This document shows positions 16,983-26,025 of a stretch of 64,000 bases of DNA, one piece after another. How positions within the stretch are numbered: the first letter of the stretch is position 1; each line of letters starts with the position of its first letter. Source of the DNA: CADCTP01 sp963849885 (GTDB taxonomy: Bacteria > Actinomycetota > Actinomycetes > Mycobacteriales > CADCTP01). The notes under the pieces are model-generated. The model searched no databases. It saw only the letters and a list, made by a program, of their open reading frames with translations, and was not told the DNA's origin. The position numbers and the translations under genes were made by a program. The stretch is taken from positions 124,001 to 188,000 of the forward strand of contig CAWKIV010000021.1 of assembly GCA_963849885.1 (NCBI GenBank), given 5' to 3'.

Positions 16983-18485
16983 ATGACGCAGCCGCAGACC
17001 GACCCCGACCGGACCAACCCGATGACCCACCGCGAGATCCTCGCGGTGCTGTCCGGGCTGATGCTCGGCATGTTCCTGGCCGCGCTCGACCAGAGCATCG
17101 TCGGGACCGCGCTGAAGACGATCGTCACCGATCTCGGCGGCGCGGAGCACGTCAGCTGGGTGGTGGCGGCGTACCTGATCACCTCGACGGTGTCCACGCC
17201 GCTCTACGGCAAGCTCTCCGACCTGTACGGCCGGAAGCCGGTCTACCAGGTCGCCATCGGGATCTTCGTGCTCGGCTCGATCCTGGCCGGCTTCAGCCAG
17301 AGCATGGTCATGCTGATCCTGGCCCGGGCCGTCCAGGGCCTCGGCGGCGGCGGCCTGCTGTCGCTGGCCTTCACGATCATCGGGGACATGGTCAGCCCGC
17401 GGGAGCGCGGGAAGTACCAGGGCTACTTCGGCGCCGTCTTCGGGTTGTCCAGCGTGGCCGGCCCGCTGCTCGGCGGGCTGTTCACCGACACCATCGGCTG
17501 GCACTGGATCTTCTTCGTCAACGTGCCGATCGGCGTGCTCGCCTGGCTGGTGGTCGGCGCCCGGCTCAACCTGCCCTTCACCCGCCGCGACCACCATCTG
17601 GACTACCTCGGCGCGCTCACCCTGGTCGCCGGCGTCAGCGCGCTGCTGCTGGTCACCCAGTGGGCCGGCCAGGAGTACGCCTGGGGGTCCGGCCAGATCA
17701 TCGGGCTGAGCGCGCTGGCGGTGCTGCTGCTGGTCGCCTTCGTGCTGGTGGAGCGGCGGTCGCCGGAGCCGATCCTGCCGCTGCGGCTGTTCCGCAACCG
17801 GACCTTCTCACTCGTCAACGGGGCGCAGTTCATCATCGCGCTGGGCATGTTCGGCGCGATCATCTACGTGCCGTTCTACCTCCAGCTGGTCCGCGGCTAC
17901 TCGGCCACCGGCGCCGGCCTGCTGATGATCCCGGTGGTCGGCGGCATCCTGGTCACGTCGATCAGCAGCGGCCAGGCGATCTCCCGGTACGGCCGGTGGA
18001 AGCCGTTCCCGGTCGCCGGCACCGCGATCTTCACCGTCGGGCTGGCGCTGACCGCGACCCTGACCACGACCACGCCGGTCTGGCTGCTGGGGCTCTACCT
18101 GGCGGTGATCGGGGCCGGGCTCGGCCTGACCATGCAGACGCTGGTGCTCGCGGTGCAGAACGACAGCGACCCGTCCGAGCTCGGGGTGGCCACCTCGTCG
18201 GTCGCCTTCTCCCGCAGCCTCGGCGGCGCGATCGGCACCGCCGTCTTCGGGGCCATCGTCATCGCCGGGACGACCACGCTGCCGGGCACCACCCAGCTGG
18301 ACGCGGCCGCGTACACCAGTGCGATCGCCCGCGGCTTCCTGGTCGCGGTGCCGCTCGGGGTGCTCGCCTTCGTGCTGGTCGCGCTGCTGCGGGACACCCG
18401 GTTGCGGGGCAGCTCCGGGCTGGTCGCCCAGGCCGAGCAGCGGGAGGCGCAGCGGGCCGAGGCGGCGGCCGCCGCTCAGGCGTGA
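16983..18485 (+). CDS. MFS transporter, DHA2 (EmrB/QacA) family, 14 TM
   Basis: 500 residues with about 14 hydrophobic segments. The first is REILAVLSGLMLGMFLAALD with the conserved D after it. Motif A GKLSDLYGRKPVY, motif C-like AVFGLSSVAGPLLGGLF and the WHWIFFVNVPIG signature of DHA2 drug:proton antiporters are all present. It probably exports a toxic organic compound across the cytoplasmic membrane. Start ATG 16983 gives MTQPQTDPDRTNPM. Its end overlaps the convergent ppa gene by 10 nt. No regulator is adjacent. Confidence 0.9.
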   Translation: MTQPQTDPDRTNPMTHREILAVLSGLMLGMFLAALDQSIVGTALKTIVTDLGGAEHVSWVVAAYLITSTVSTPLYGKLSDLYGRKPVYQVAIGIFVLGSILAGFSQSMVMLILARAVQGLGGGGLLSLAFTIIGDMVSPRERGKYQGYFGAVFGLSSVAGPLLGGLFTDTIGWHWIFFVNVPIGVLAWLVVGARLNLPFTRRDHHLDYLGALTLVAGVSALLLVTQWAGQEYAWGSGQIIGLSALAVLLLVAFVLVERRSPEPILPLRLFRNRTFSLVNGAQFIIALGMFGAIIYVPFYLQLVRGYSATGAGLLMIPVVGGILVTSISSGQAISRYGRWKPFPVAGTAIFTVGLALTATLTTTTPVWLLGLYLAVIGAGLGLTMQTLVLAVQNDSDPSELGVATSSVAFSRSLGGAIGTAVFGAIVIAGTTTLPGTTQLDAAAYTSAIARGFLVAVPLGVLAFVLVALLRDTRLRGSSGLVAQAEQREAQRAEAAAAAQA

Positions 18486-19000
18486 TCGGCGTCCGGTGAG
18501 CCGGACTTGAGCGCCTCGTCGGACTCCTCCAGCCGCCGCCGGGACAGCACGATCTCGTCCTCGGCGGCGGCCCGGCCGGCCCAGGTCGCGCCCTCCACCG
18601 ACTTGCCGGGCTCCAGCTCCTTGTAGACGTTGAAGAAGTGCTGGATCTCCAGCCGCTCGAACTCGGGCAGGTGGTGGATGTCCCGCAGGTGCTCCATCCG
18701 CGGGTCCGCGGCCGGCACGCACAGCACCTTGTCGTCGCCGCCCATCTCGTCCCGCATCCGGTACATCCCGATCGCCCGGCAGCGGATCAGGCAGCCGGGG
18801 AAGGTCGGCACCTGCAGCAGCACCATCGCGTCCAGCGGGTCGCCGTCGTCGCCGAGCGTCCCCTCGATGAAGCCGTAGTCCGCCGGGTACTGCGTCGCGG
18901 TGAACAGGGTCCGGTCCAGCCGGATCCGCCCGCTGTGGTGGTCGAACTCGTACTTGTTCCGCTCGCCCTTGGGGATCTCGATCGTGACGTCGAACTCCAT
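18476..19000 (-). CDS. ppa: Inorganic pyrophosphatase, family I
   Basis: 174 residues: MEFDVTIEIPKGERNKYEFDH, substrate loop RTLFTATQYPADYGFIEGT and the metal-binding signature DGDPLDAMVLL. DDKVLCVPAADPR follows. It hydrolyses pyrophosphate to phosphate in the cytoplasm and so drives polymer synthesis. Start ATG 19000 has GAGGAGAA just upstream; a start at 19027 would add non-conserved residues. Its start is close to that of dacB, which is transcribed away from it. Confidence 0.95.
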   Translation of the reverse strand: MEFDVTIEIPKGERNKYEFDHHSGRIRLDRTLFTATQYPADYGFIEGTLGDDGDPLDAMVLLQVPTFPGCLIRCRAIGMYRMRDEMGGDDKVLCVPAADPRMEHLRDIHHLPEFERLEIQHFFNVYKELEPGKSVEGATWAGRAAAEDEIVLSRRRLEESDEALKSGSPDADHA

Positions 19001-19042
19001 GGGTTCTCCTCGACTCCGGCGGGGCACGGCGCAGATCGTCAG

Positions 19043-19048
19043 TAGTCT
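19043..19048 (+). promoter_or_regulatory. -10 box of dacB (leaderless)
   Basis: TAGTCT lies 8 nt before the GTG start at 19057, with no Shine-Dalgarno sequence between them. Confidence 0.45.
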
Positions 19049-19056
19049 CCCGCACT

Positions 19057-20430
19057 GTGAGCTGGCTACGCCGGGGCGGCACGGGCATCGCGTGCGTGGC
19101 GCTGGTCGCGCTGGCCGGGGGGAGCGCGGCGGTCCGGGCGAAGCCGCCCGCCGACCCGGCGGCCACGCCGGTGGTGGTCGCCACCGCGCCCGCCCCGCCG
19201 CCGCCCCCGCCGCCGGTGCTGGCCGCGCCGGTGGCCGGCCCGGCGCAGACCGCGGCCGGGGTGGCCCGGATGCTGGCCCGCCCGCTCGCCGACCCCCGGC
19301 TCGGCGGCCGGGTGGCGGCGACCGTGGTGGACGCGGAGACCGGCGAGGTGCTGCTGGACCGGTCCGCGGACACGTACGTGCTGCCGGCCTCGACGGCGAA
19401 GCTGGTCACCGCGGCCGCCGTGCTCGCGTCCGGGCCGCCCGGCCGGCGGCTGTCCACCCGGCTGGTCGCCGGGGCCCGGCCCGGCGAGGTGGTGCTGGTC
19501 GGCGGCGGGGACGGCACGCTGTCCGCGGCCCGCGGGGGCCGGCCGACGACGTACCAGGGGGCGGCCCGGCTGGCCACGCTGGCCGCCCGGGCCCGGGCCG
19601 CCGGGCTCGGCAAGGTGACCCGGGTGGTGGTGGACGGCTCGCTGTTCACCGGCCCGCGGCTGGCGCCGGGGTGGGACCCGGTGGACGTCGCCGGCGGGTA
19701 CGTCGCGCCGATCACCGCGGTGATGGTGGACGGCGGCCGGCAGGGCCCGGGCGTGCGGGCCCGGTCGGCCGAGCCGGACCTGGCCGCCGGCCGGGCGCTG
19801 GCCGCCGCGCTGGGCGCGCCGACCGCGCCGGTGGTCCGCGGCACCGCGCCGGCCGGTGCCCGGCTGCTGGCCCGGGTCGAGTCGCAGCCGGTGTCCCGGC
19901 TGGTCGAGCAGATGCTGCTCGCCTCCGACAACGTGCTGGCCGACCTGCTGGCCCGGCAGGTGGCGCTGGCCGAGGGCCGGCCGGCCAGCTTCGCCGGCGC
20001 GGTGGCCGCGTCCCGGGCGGTGCTCGGCCGGCTCGGGCTGCCGACCGGCGGCGACCGGCTGGTCGACGGCAGCGGGCTGTCGATGGCCGACCGGCTCACC
20101 CCGGCGCTGCTGGTGGCGGTGCTGCGCGCGGCCACCGGGCCGGACCGACCGGAGCTGCACGGGCTGCTGTCCGGGCTGCCGGTGTCCGGCTACGACGGCA
20201 CCCTGGACGACCGCTTCCGCGGGCCGGCCGCGCCGGCGGCCGGCCAGGTCCGGGCCAAGACCGGCACGCTGACCGGGATCAGCTCGCTGGCCGGGCTGGT
20301 CCGCGGCGCCGGCGGCCGGCTGCTCGCCTTCGCCGTGGTGGCCGACCGGGTGTCCCCCGCCGGCACGCTCGGCGCCGAGGCCGCCCTCGACTCCGTCGCC
20401 GCCGCCCTCGCCCGCTGCGGGTGCGCCTGA
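19057..20430 (+). CDS. dacB: D-alanyl-D-alanine carboxypeptidase/endopeptidase (PBP4 type)
   Basis: 457 residues. An N-terminal membrane/signal segment (IACVALVALAGGSAAV) and a Pro-rich spacer precede the penicillin-binding domain. The active-site Ser is in PASTAKLVTA (SxxK), SDN is in MLLASDNVLADLL and KTG is in VRAKTGTLTGISSL. The large insertion between SxxK and SDN is as expected for the S13/PBP4 class. It trims peptidoglycan stem peptides outside the membrane. In many actinobacteria it sits beside the DUF2342-tilS-hpt-ftsH run, as here (20 nt to the next gene). Confidence 0.9.
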   Translation: MSWLRRGGTGIACVALVALAGGSAAVRAKPPADPAATPVVVATAPAPPPPPPPVLAAPVAGPAQTAAGVARMLARPLADPRLGGRVAATVVDAETGEVLLDRSADTYVLPASTAKLVTAAAVLASGPPGRRLSTRLVAGARPGEVVLVGGGDGTLSAARGGRPTTYQGAARLATLAARARAAGLGKVTRVVVDGSLFTGPRLAPGWDPVDVAGGYVAPITAVMVDGGRQGPGVRARSAEPDLAAGRALAAALGAPTAPVVRGTAPAGARLLARVESQPVSRLVEQMLLASDNVLADLLARQVALAEGRPASFAGAVAASRAVLGRLGLPTGGDRLVDGSGLSMADRLTPALLVAVLRAATGPDRPELHGLLSGLPVSGYDGTLDDRFRGPAAPAAGQVRAKTGTLTGISSLAGLVRGAGGRLLAFAVVADRVSPAGTLGAEAALDSVAAALARCGCA

Positions 20431-20450
20431 CGCCCGCGTACGGTGGGCTC

Positions 20451-21536
20451 ATGAGCAGCCAGCCCGGAATGGTCGACTGGGACCTCGCCGTCGCCACCGC
20501 CACCCGACTGCTCTCCGCGGGCCCGGAGGTGACCCGCAGCGAGGCCGACGCCGCGGTCGAGTCGCTGCGCCGGCAGGTGGACGTGGCCGCCGGGCACGTG
20601 GAGCGGATCACCGGCCTGCGGGCCGAGGGCCCGGTCCCGGCCACCCGGGTGGTGGACCGGCCCGGCTGGGTCCGGGTCAACGCGGACGGCATGGCCCACC
20701 TGCTCACCCCGCTGGTCAGCCGGCTGGAGGAGCGGCGGCCGCGGCCCCCGGGCCGGATCGGCCAGGCGATCGGGTCCCGGGCCACCGGGCTGCAGGCCGG
20801 CGCGGTGCTGGCGTTCCTGTCCGGCAAGGTGCTCGGGCAGTTCGAGTTCTTCGCCGAGCCGGCCGGCCAGCTGCTGCTGGTCGCGCCCAACGTGGTCGAG
20901 GCGGAGCGGACGCTCGGCGTCTCGCCGGCCGACTTCCGGCTGTGGGTGGCGCTGCACGAGGTGACCCACCGGCTGCAGTTCACCGCGGTGCCGTGGCTGC
21001 GCGGCCACCTCACCGGGGAGATCGACGCCCTGGTGGACGCGACCGACCTGGACCCGGACGCGCTGCGGGAGCGGATCGCGGCGGCCACCCAGCAGCTCGG
21101 CCGGATCGTCCGGGGTGATCGGGACGAGGGCGGCCAGGGCGTGCTCGGGCTGGTGCAGAGCCCCGGGCAGCGCGAGGTGATCGACCGGCTGACCGCGTTC
21201 ATGTCGCTGGTCGAGGGCCACGCGGAGTACGTGATGAACGCGGTCGGCCCGGACGTGGTGCCCTCGATCGCGGTGATCCGGGAGCGGTTCGGCCGCCGCC
21301 GGCAGGGCACCGGGCCGCTGGACCGGTTCCTGCGCCGGGCGCTCGGGCTGGACGTCAAGCTCCGGCAGTACGCGGACGGCAGCCGGTTCGTCCGCGCGGT
21401 GGTCGACGCGGTCGGGGTCGAGGGCTTCAACGTGGTGTGGACGTCGTCGGAGACGCTGCCGCGGCGCGCCGAGCTGGCCGCCCCGCTGGACTGGGTGCAG
21501 CGGGTGCACGGCTTCCGGCCGGCCGCCTCCGCCTGA
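20451..21536 (+). CDS. DUF2342 zinc-dependent metalloprotease-like protein
   Basis: 361 residues. Zincin motif HEVTH lies in LWVALHEVTHRLQFTAVPWL, with a downstream EGHAEYVM. The C-terminal part RFLRRALGLDVKLRQYADG is typical of DUF2342 (also named coenzyme F420 biosynthesis-associated uncharacterised protein). Its activity has not been established to my knowledge. ATG 20451 is preceded by TACGGT (20439-20444) 6 nt away, so it is probably leaderless and has its own promoter behind dacB. A 20-bp-phased repeat array starts 12 nt after its stop. Confidence 0.85.
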   Translation: MSSQPGMVDWDLAVATATRLLSAGPEVTRSEADAAVESLRRQVDVAAGHVERITGLRAEGPVPATRVVDRPGWVRVNADGMAHLLTPLVSRLEERRPRPPGRIGQAIGSRATGLQAGAVLAFLSGKVLGQFEFFAEPAGQLLLVAPNVVEAERTLGVSPADFRLWVALHEVTHRLQFTAVPWLRGHLTGEIDALVDATDLDPDALRERIAAATQQLGRIVRGDRDEGGQGVLGLVQSPGQREVIDRLTAFMSLVEGHAEYVMNAVGPDVVPSIAVIRERFGRRRQGTGPLDRFLRRALGLDVKLRQYADGSRFVRAVVDAVGVEGFNVVWTSSETLPRRAELAAPLDWVQRVHGFRPAASA

Positions 21537-21548
21537 GCGCGCCGCCGC

Positions 21549-21654
21549 GAGTGACGCGGACCGCGCATGAGTGACGACTCCGCCCCGGGAGTGACGCCCG
21601 CTGCGGCGTCACTCGGTCCCGGGAGCCGTCACTCGCGGGAGCGGGCCGTCACCG
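21549..21654. repeat. 20-bp-phased inverted repeat array (3 forward, 3 reverse)
   Basis: GAGTGACG occurs at 21549, 21569 and 21589 (exactly 20 bp apart). Its reverse complement CGTCACTC is at 21607 and 21627, with a degenerate CGTCACCG at 21647. The forward-to-reverse step is 18 nt and makes a hairpin (GAGTGACGCC with GGCGTCACTC, 6-nt loop). The same element recurs at 63674-63940. Confidence 0.85.
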
Positions 21655-22598
21655 GCGGGCCGGCGCCGGCGGTGGCCGCGGTCCGGCTGGCGGTGCGGCG
21701 GCTGCTCGCCGGGACCCGCCCGGCCGGCGTGCTGGTCGCCTGCAGCGGGGGAGCGGACTCGGTCGCGCTGGCCGCCGCGACCGCGTTCGAGGCGCCGAAG
21801 CTCGGACTGCCGGCCGGCCTGGTCACCGTCGACCACCGGCTGCAGGCCGGCTCGGCCGGGCGGGCCGCCGCGGTGGCCGAGCTGGGCCGCCGGCTCGGGC
21901 TCGATCCGGTGCTGGTGTGCCCGGCCGAGGTCGGCACCACCGGCGGCCCGGAGGCGGCCGCCCGCACCGCCCGCTACGCGGCCCTCGACGCCGCCCGGGG
22001 CGACCGCGCGGTGCTGCTCGGGCACACGCTGGACGACCAGGCCGAGACCGTGCTGCTCGGGCTCGGCCGCGGCTCCGGGCCGCGCTCGGTGGCCGGCATG
22101 CGCCCGGTCGACGGCCCGTGGCTGCGCCCGCTGCTGGGCGTGCGCCGGGAGCAGACCCGGGCCGCCTGCGCCGCCGCGGCGCTGCCGGTCTGGGACGACC
22201 CGCACAACGCCGACCCCCGCTTCACCCGGGCCCGGCTGCGGGCCGAGGTGCTGCCGCTGCTGGAGGACGTGCTGGCCGGCGGCGCCGCGGTGGCGCTGGC
22301 CCGCACCGCCGAGCTGCTGCGCGCCGACCTGGACGCGCTGGACGAGCTCGCCGCCGCGACGGGCGCGGCGGTCGTCCGGGACGGCACCGTGGACGCCGTC
22401 GCGCTGGCCGCGCACCCGCCCGCGGTGCGCACCCGGGTGCTGCGCGACTGGCTGCGCGCCGCCGGCGTCCCGGCCCCGGCGTACCCGCAGCTGACCGCGC
22501 TGGACGCCCTCGTCGCCGACTGGCACGGCCAGGGCCCGGTCGCGCTGCCCCGTGGGTTGGCCGCCCGGAGGGTGTCTGGCAGGCTGCATCTGACCTGA
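21567..22598 (+). CDS. tilS: tRNA(Ile)-lysidine synthetase
   Basis: The PP-loop ATP-binding signature VACSGGADSVALAAA is followed by LVTVDHRLQAGS, LLGHTLDDQAETVLLGLGRGSG and the tRNA-binding FTRARLRAEVLPLL region. The enzyme converts C34 of the AUA-decoding tRNA to lysidine. The ATG at 21567 falls inside the repeat array, and the first ~30 residues are repeat-encoded. Homologues begin close to PAVAAVRLAVRR, so a GTG at 21672 may be the real start. The repeat seems to have replaced the usual start region. It is followed by hpt after 35 nt. Confidence 0.9.
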   Translation: MSDDSAPGVTPAAASLGPGSRHSRERAVTGGPAPAVAAVRLAVRRLLAGTRPAGVLVACSGGADSVALAAATAFEAPKLGLPAGLVTVDHRLQAGSAGRAAAVAELGRRLGLDPVLVCPAEVGTTGGPEAAARTARYAALDAARGDRAVLLGHTLDDQAETVLLGLGRGSGPRSVAGMRPVDGPWLRPLLGVRREQTRAACAAAALPVWDDPHNADPRFTRARLRAEVLPLLEDVLAGGAAVALARTAELLRADLDALDELAAATGAAVVRDGTVDAVALAAHPPAVRTRVLRDWLRAAGVPAPAYPQLTALDALVADWHGQGPVALPRGLAARRVSGRLHLT

Positions 22599-22633
22599 TC
22601 GATGGTCAGCCGGGGCGCGAGGACGGGGAGCGG

Positions 22634-23182
22634 GTGCACACCTACGACGGCGACATCGACGAGGTCCTCATCGCCGAGGGCGAGATCGCGATCCGGATCA
22701 AGGAGCTGGCCGACCAGATCTCGGCCGACTACGCCGACCGCGAGCTGGTGCTGGTCGGCGTGCTCAAGGGCGCCGCGATCCTGATGTCCGACCTGGCCCG
22801 GGCGCTCAGCCGGCCGGTGACGATGGAATACATGGCAGTGTCGTCGTACGGGTCGTCGACGTCGTCGTCCGGCATCGTGCGCATCCTCAAGGACCTGGAC
22901 CGGGACATCTCCGGCCAGCACGTGCTGGTGGTGGAGGACATCGTCGACTCCGGGCTGACGCTGTCCTGGCTGCTGCGCAACCTGCAGTCCCGGCAGCCGG
23001 CGTCGCTGACGGTGATGGCCCTGCTGCGCAAGCCGGACGCGATCAAGGTCGAGGTGCCGGTCCGCTACCTGGGCTTCGACATCCCGAACGAGTTCGTGGT
23101 CGGGTACGGGCTGGACTACGCCGAGCGGTACCGGGACCTGCCGTACATCGCCCGGCTCCGCCCGGAGGTCTACAGCCGCTGA
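22634..23182 (+). CDS. hpt: Hypoxanthine phosphoribosyltransferase
   Basis: 182 residues. The PRPP-binding loop is VLVVEDIVDSGLTLSWLL, the N-terminal segment is LVGVLKGAAILMSDLARAL, and the purine-binding region LGFDIPNEFVVGYGLDYAERYR is intact. It salvages hypoxanthine (and usually guanine) to nucleotide. Start GTG 22634 follows GACGGGGAG. The tilS-hpt-ftsH order is conserved in actinobacteria. A 186-nt gap precedes ftsH. Confidence 0.93.
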   Translation: MHTYDGDIDEVLIAEGEIAIRIKELADQISADYADRELVLVGVLKGAAILMSDLARALSRPVTMEYMAVSSYGSSTSSSGIVRILKDLDRDISGQHVLVVEDIVDSGLTLSWLLRNLQSRQPASLTVMALLRKPDAIKVEVPVRYLGFDIPNEFVVGYGLDYAERYRDLPYIARLRPEVYSR

Positions 23183-23368
23183 GCAAGGAACCCCAACCCC
23201 CGGTCGGGCGTTTCCTGATCGGGGCCACCGGCAGGCGGTGCCCTGCGTCACCCAGTTGCCCGGTGTACCTTTCCTCCTAGGAAATGATCGCCGTGCGCGC
23301 CTGGTGGCGCCCACCAGGTGGAGCGGGAGGGACGGAGTCCGCCGGCCACGGCGTCTCCGCTGAAACGT

Positions 23369-25453
23369 ATGGATCGTCGTCGCATACTCCGGTCGCCGTG
23401 GTTCTGGATCGTCCTCGGCCTCCTCGTCGTGCTGGTCGTGCCACCGCTGTTCCGGGGCAACGGCGGCTTCGAGGAGGTCCCGACCTCCACCGCGCTGGCC
23501 CAGATCGAGAGTGGCAACTACTCGACGGTCGTGGTCAACGACCGCGAGCAGACGGTCGACATCACGCTCAACAGCCAGGTGGACGGCCACGACAAGATCA
23601 CCTCGGCCTACCCGTCCGGGCTGGCCGAGCGGGTCGGCACCTTGCTGGAACAGCGGGACCAGGAGTTCGAGACCAAGATCTCCCAGCAGAACATCTTCGT
23701 CAGCCTGCTGATCAGCCTGGTCCCCATCCTGCTCATCGTCTTCCTGCTGTTCTTCATCATGAACTCGGTGCAGGGCGGCGGCAGCCGGGTGATGAACTTC
23801 GGCAAGTCCAAGGCCAAGCTGGTCAGCAAGGACACCCCGAAGACCACGTTCGCCGACGTGGCCGGCGCGGACGAGGCGATCCAGGAGCTGGAGGAGATCA
23901 AGGAGTTCCTGGAGAATCCGGCGAAGTTCCAGTCCATCGGCGCCAAGATCCCCAAGGGCGTGCTGCTGTACGGGCCGCCCGGCACCGGCAAGACGCTGCT
24001 CGCCCGCGCGGTGGCCGGCGAGGCCGGGGCGCCGTTCTACTCGATCTCCGGCTCCGACTTCGTGGAGATGTTCGTCGGCGTCGGCGCCTCCCGGGTGCGC
24101 GACCTCTTCGAGCAGGCCAAGGCCAACGCGCCGGCGATCATCTTCGTGGACGAGATCGACGCGGTCGGGCGGCACCGCGGCGCCGGCCTCGGCGGCGGCC
24201 ACGACGAGCGCGAGCAGACGCTCAACCAGCTGCTCGTCGAGATGGACGGCTTCGACGTCAAGGGCGGCGTGATCCTCATCGCGGCCACCAACCGGCCGGA
24301 CATCCTCGACCCGGCCCTGCTGCGCCCGGGCCGCTTCGACCGGCAGATCGCGGTCGACCGGCCCGACCTGCTCGGCCGCACGGCGATCCTCGGCGTGCAC
24401 GCCAAGGGCAAGCCGCTCGGCCCGGACATCGACCTCGCCGTCATCGCCCGGCGCACCCCCGGCTTCACCGGCGCCGACCTGGCCAACGTGATCAACGAGG
24501 CGGCGCTGCTGACCGCCCGGCGGGACGGGCGCTTCGTCACCATGGAGGCGCTGGAGGAGGCGATCGACCGGGTCATCGCCGGGCCGGAGCGGCGCACCCG
24601 GGCGATGAGCGAGAAGGAGAAGAAGCTCACCGCGTACCACGAGGGAGGCCACGCCCTGGCCGCCTGGGCGCTGCCCAACCTCGACCCGGTGCACAAGGTG
24701 ACGATCCTGCCGCGCGGCCGGTCGCTCGGGCACACCCTGGTGCTGCCCACCGAGGACCGCTACACCCAGATCCGGTCCGAGATGATCGACCAGCTGGTGT
24801 ACGCGCTGGGCGGCCGGGCCGCCGAGGAGCTGGTCTTCCACGAGCCGACCACCGGCGCCAGCAACGACATCGAGAAGGCCAGCGCGCTGGCGCGGGCGAT
24901 GATCACCGAGTACGGGATGAGCACCAAGCTCGGGGCGATCAAGTACGGCCAGAAGGAGTCGGAGCCGTTCCTCGGCCGCGACTACGGCCACCAGCGCGAC
25001 TACTCGGAGACCGTCGCCACCGACATCGACTCCGAGGTCCGCCAGCTCATCGAGCTGGCCCACGACGAGGCCTGGGAGATCCTGGCGGAATACCGGGACG
25101 TCCTGGACGACCTGGTGCTCGAGCTGATGGAGAAGGAGACCCTGGGCAAGGAGGAGCTGGCCCGGATCTTCGCGCCGGTGGCCAAGCGGCCGCCGCACAA
25201 CACGTACGCGGGGTTCGGCCGGCGGGCGCCGTCGGACAAGCCGCCGGTGATGACCCCGTCCGAGCTGCACGCCGCGGTCGGCGCCGGTCGCGGCGGCAGC
25301 AACGGCAGCACGCCCGGCGCCCCCTCGCCCGGCCCGCGGCCGGCTCCCAGCCCGGCCCCGAGCCCGTACCACGCGACCGGCAACGGCCAGGGGACCGGCG
25401 GCGGTCGGCACGCGTCGCCGGAGCCGGACGGCTGGGGCGGGCCACAGGGGTGA
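23369..25453 (+). CDS. ftsH: ATP-dependent zinc metalloprotease FtsH
   Basis: 694 residues. There are two N-terminal membrane helices (WFWIVLGLLVVLVV and ISLVPILLIVFLLFFIM) flanking a small outer domain. The AAA domain has Walker A GPPGTGKT, Walker B IIFVDEIDA and second region of homology RPDILDPALLRPGRFDRQ. The zinc site is HEGGH, the form common in actinobacteria (elsewhere HEAGH). A Pro/Gly/Ser-rich tail ends it. It degrades membrane and regulatory proteins. ATG 23369 gives MDRRRILRSPWFW, matching family N-termini; GTG 23318 is an alternative. Its stop overlaps folE (GTGA). Confidence 0.95.
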   Translation: MDRRRILRSPWFWIVLGLLVVLVVPPLFRGNGGFEEVPTSTALAQIESGNYSTVVVNDREQTVDITLNSQVDGHDKITSAYPSGLAERVGTLLEQRDQEFETKISQQNIFVSLLISLVPILLIVFLLFFIMNSVQGGGSRVMNFGKSKAKLVSKDTPKTTFADVAGADEAIQELEEIKEFLENPAKFQSIGAKIPKGVLLYGPPGTGKTLLARAVAGEAGAPFYSISGSDFVEMFVGVGASRVRDLFEQAKANAPAIIFVDEIDAVGRHRGAGLGGGHDEREQTLNQLLVEMDGFDVKGGVILIAATNRPDILDPALLRPGRFDRQIAVDRPDLLGRTAILGVHAKGKPLGPDIDLAVIARRTPGFTGADLANVINEAALLTARRDGRFVTMEALEEAIDRVIAGPERRTRAMSEKEKKLTAYHEGGHALAAWALPNLDPVHKVTILPRGRSLGHTLVLPTEDRYTQIRSEMIDQLVYALGGRAAEELVFHEPTTGASNDIEKASALARAMITEYGMSTKLGAIKYGQKESEPFLGRDYGHQRDYSETVATDIDSEVRQLIELAHDEAWEILAEYRDVLDDLVLELMEKETLGKEELARIFAPVAKRPPHNTYAGFGRRAPSDKPPVMTPSELHAAVGAGRGGSNGSTPGAPSPGPRPAPSPAPSPYHATGNGQGTGGGRHASPEPDGWGGPQG

Positions 25454-26025
25454 CGTCCACGTTCGACGCGGCCCGGGTGGAGGCCGCTGTCCGGGAGCTG
25501 CTCCTCGCCGTCGGCGAGGACCCCGACCGGGACGGCCTCAAGCGCACCCCGGAGCGGGTCGCCCGGTCGTACGCCGAGCAGTTCGCCGGTCTCTACGTCG
25601 ACCCGTCCGACGTGCTGGAGACCACCTTCGACGCCAACCACGAAGAGATGGTCCTGGTCAAGGACATCCCGCTCTACTCGACCTGTGAGCACCACCTGGT
25701 GCCGTTCCACGGGGCGGCGCACGTGGGCTACATCCCGAACGAGGACGGCCGGATCACCGGGCTGTCCAAGCTGGCCCGGGTGGTGGACCTGTACTCCAAG
25801 CGTCCGCAGGTCCAGGAGCGGCTGACCTCGCAGGTCGCGGACGCGCTGGTGCGCCGGCTGGAGCCGCGCGGCGCGATCGTGGTGATCGAGGCCGAGCACC
25901 TGTGCATGTCGATGCGCGGCATCCGCAAGCCGGGGGCGCGGACGGTGACCTCGGCGGTGCGCGGCATGTTCCAGTCCCAGCCGTCCACCCGGGCCGAGGC
26001 GATGAGCCTCATCCTGGGCCGGTGA
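25450..26025 (+). CDS. folE: GTP cyclohydrolase I
   Basis: 191 residues. The zinc/active-site motif is STCEHHLVPFHG with the second Cys in AEHLCMSMRGI; ITGLSKLARVVDLYSKRPQVQERLT is the family signature. It converts GTP to 7,8-dihydroneopterin triphosphate, the first step of folate synthesis. GTG 25450 overlaps the ftsH stop by GTGA, so it is translationally coupled to ftsH and heads a tightly packed folate operon. Confidence 0.95.
   Translation: MTSTFDAARVEAAVRELLLAVGEDPDRDGLKRTPERVARSYAEQFAGLYVDPSDVLETTFDANHEEMVLVKDIPLYSTCEHHLVPFHGAAHVGYIPNEDGRITGLSKLARVVDLYSKRPQVQERLTSQVADALVRRLEPRGAIVVIEAEHLCMSMRGIRKPGARTVTSAVRGMFQSQPSTRAEAMSLILGR

Noticed and set aside
21974..25411. Very long minus-strand frame opposite tilS, hpt and ftsH
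   Set aside because: A shadow of three well-defined plus-strand genes; such antisense frames are expected at this GC content.
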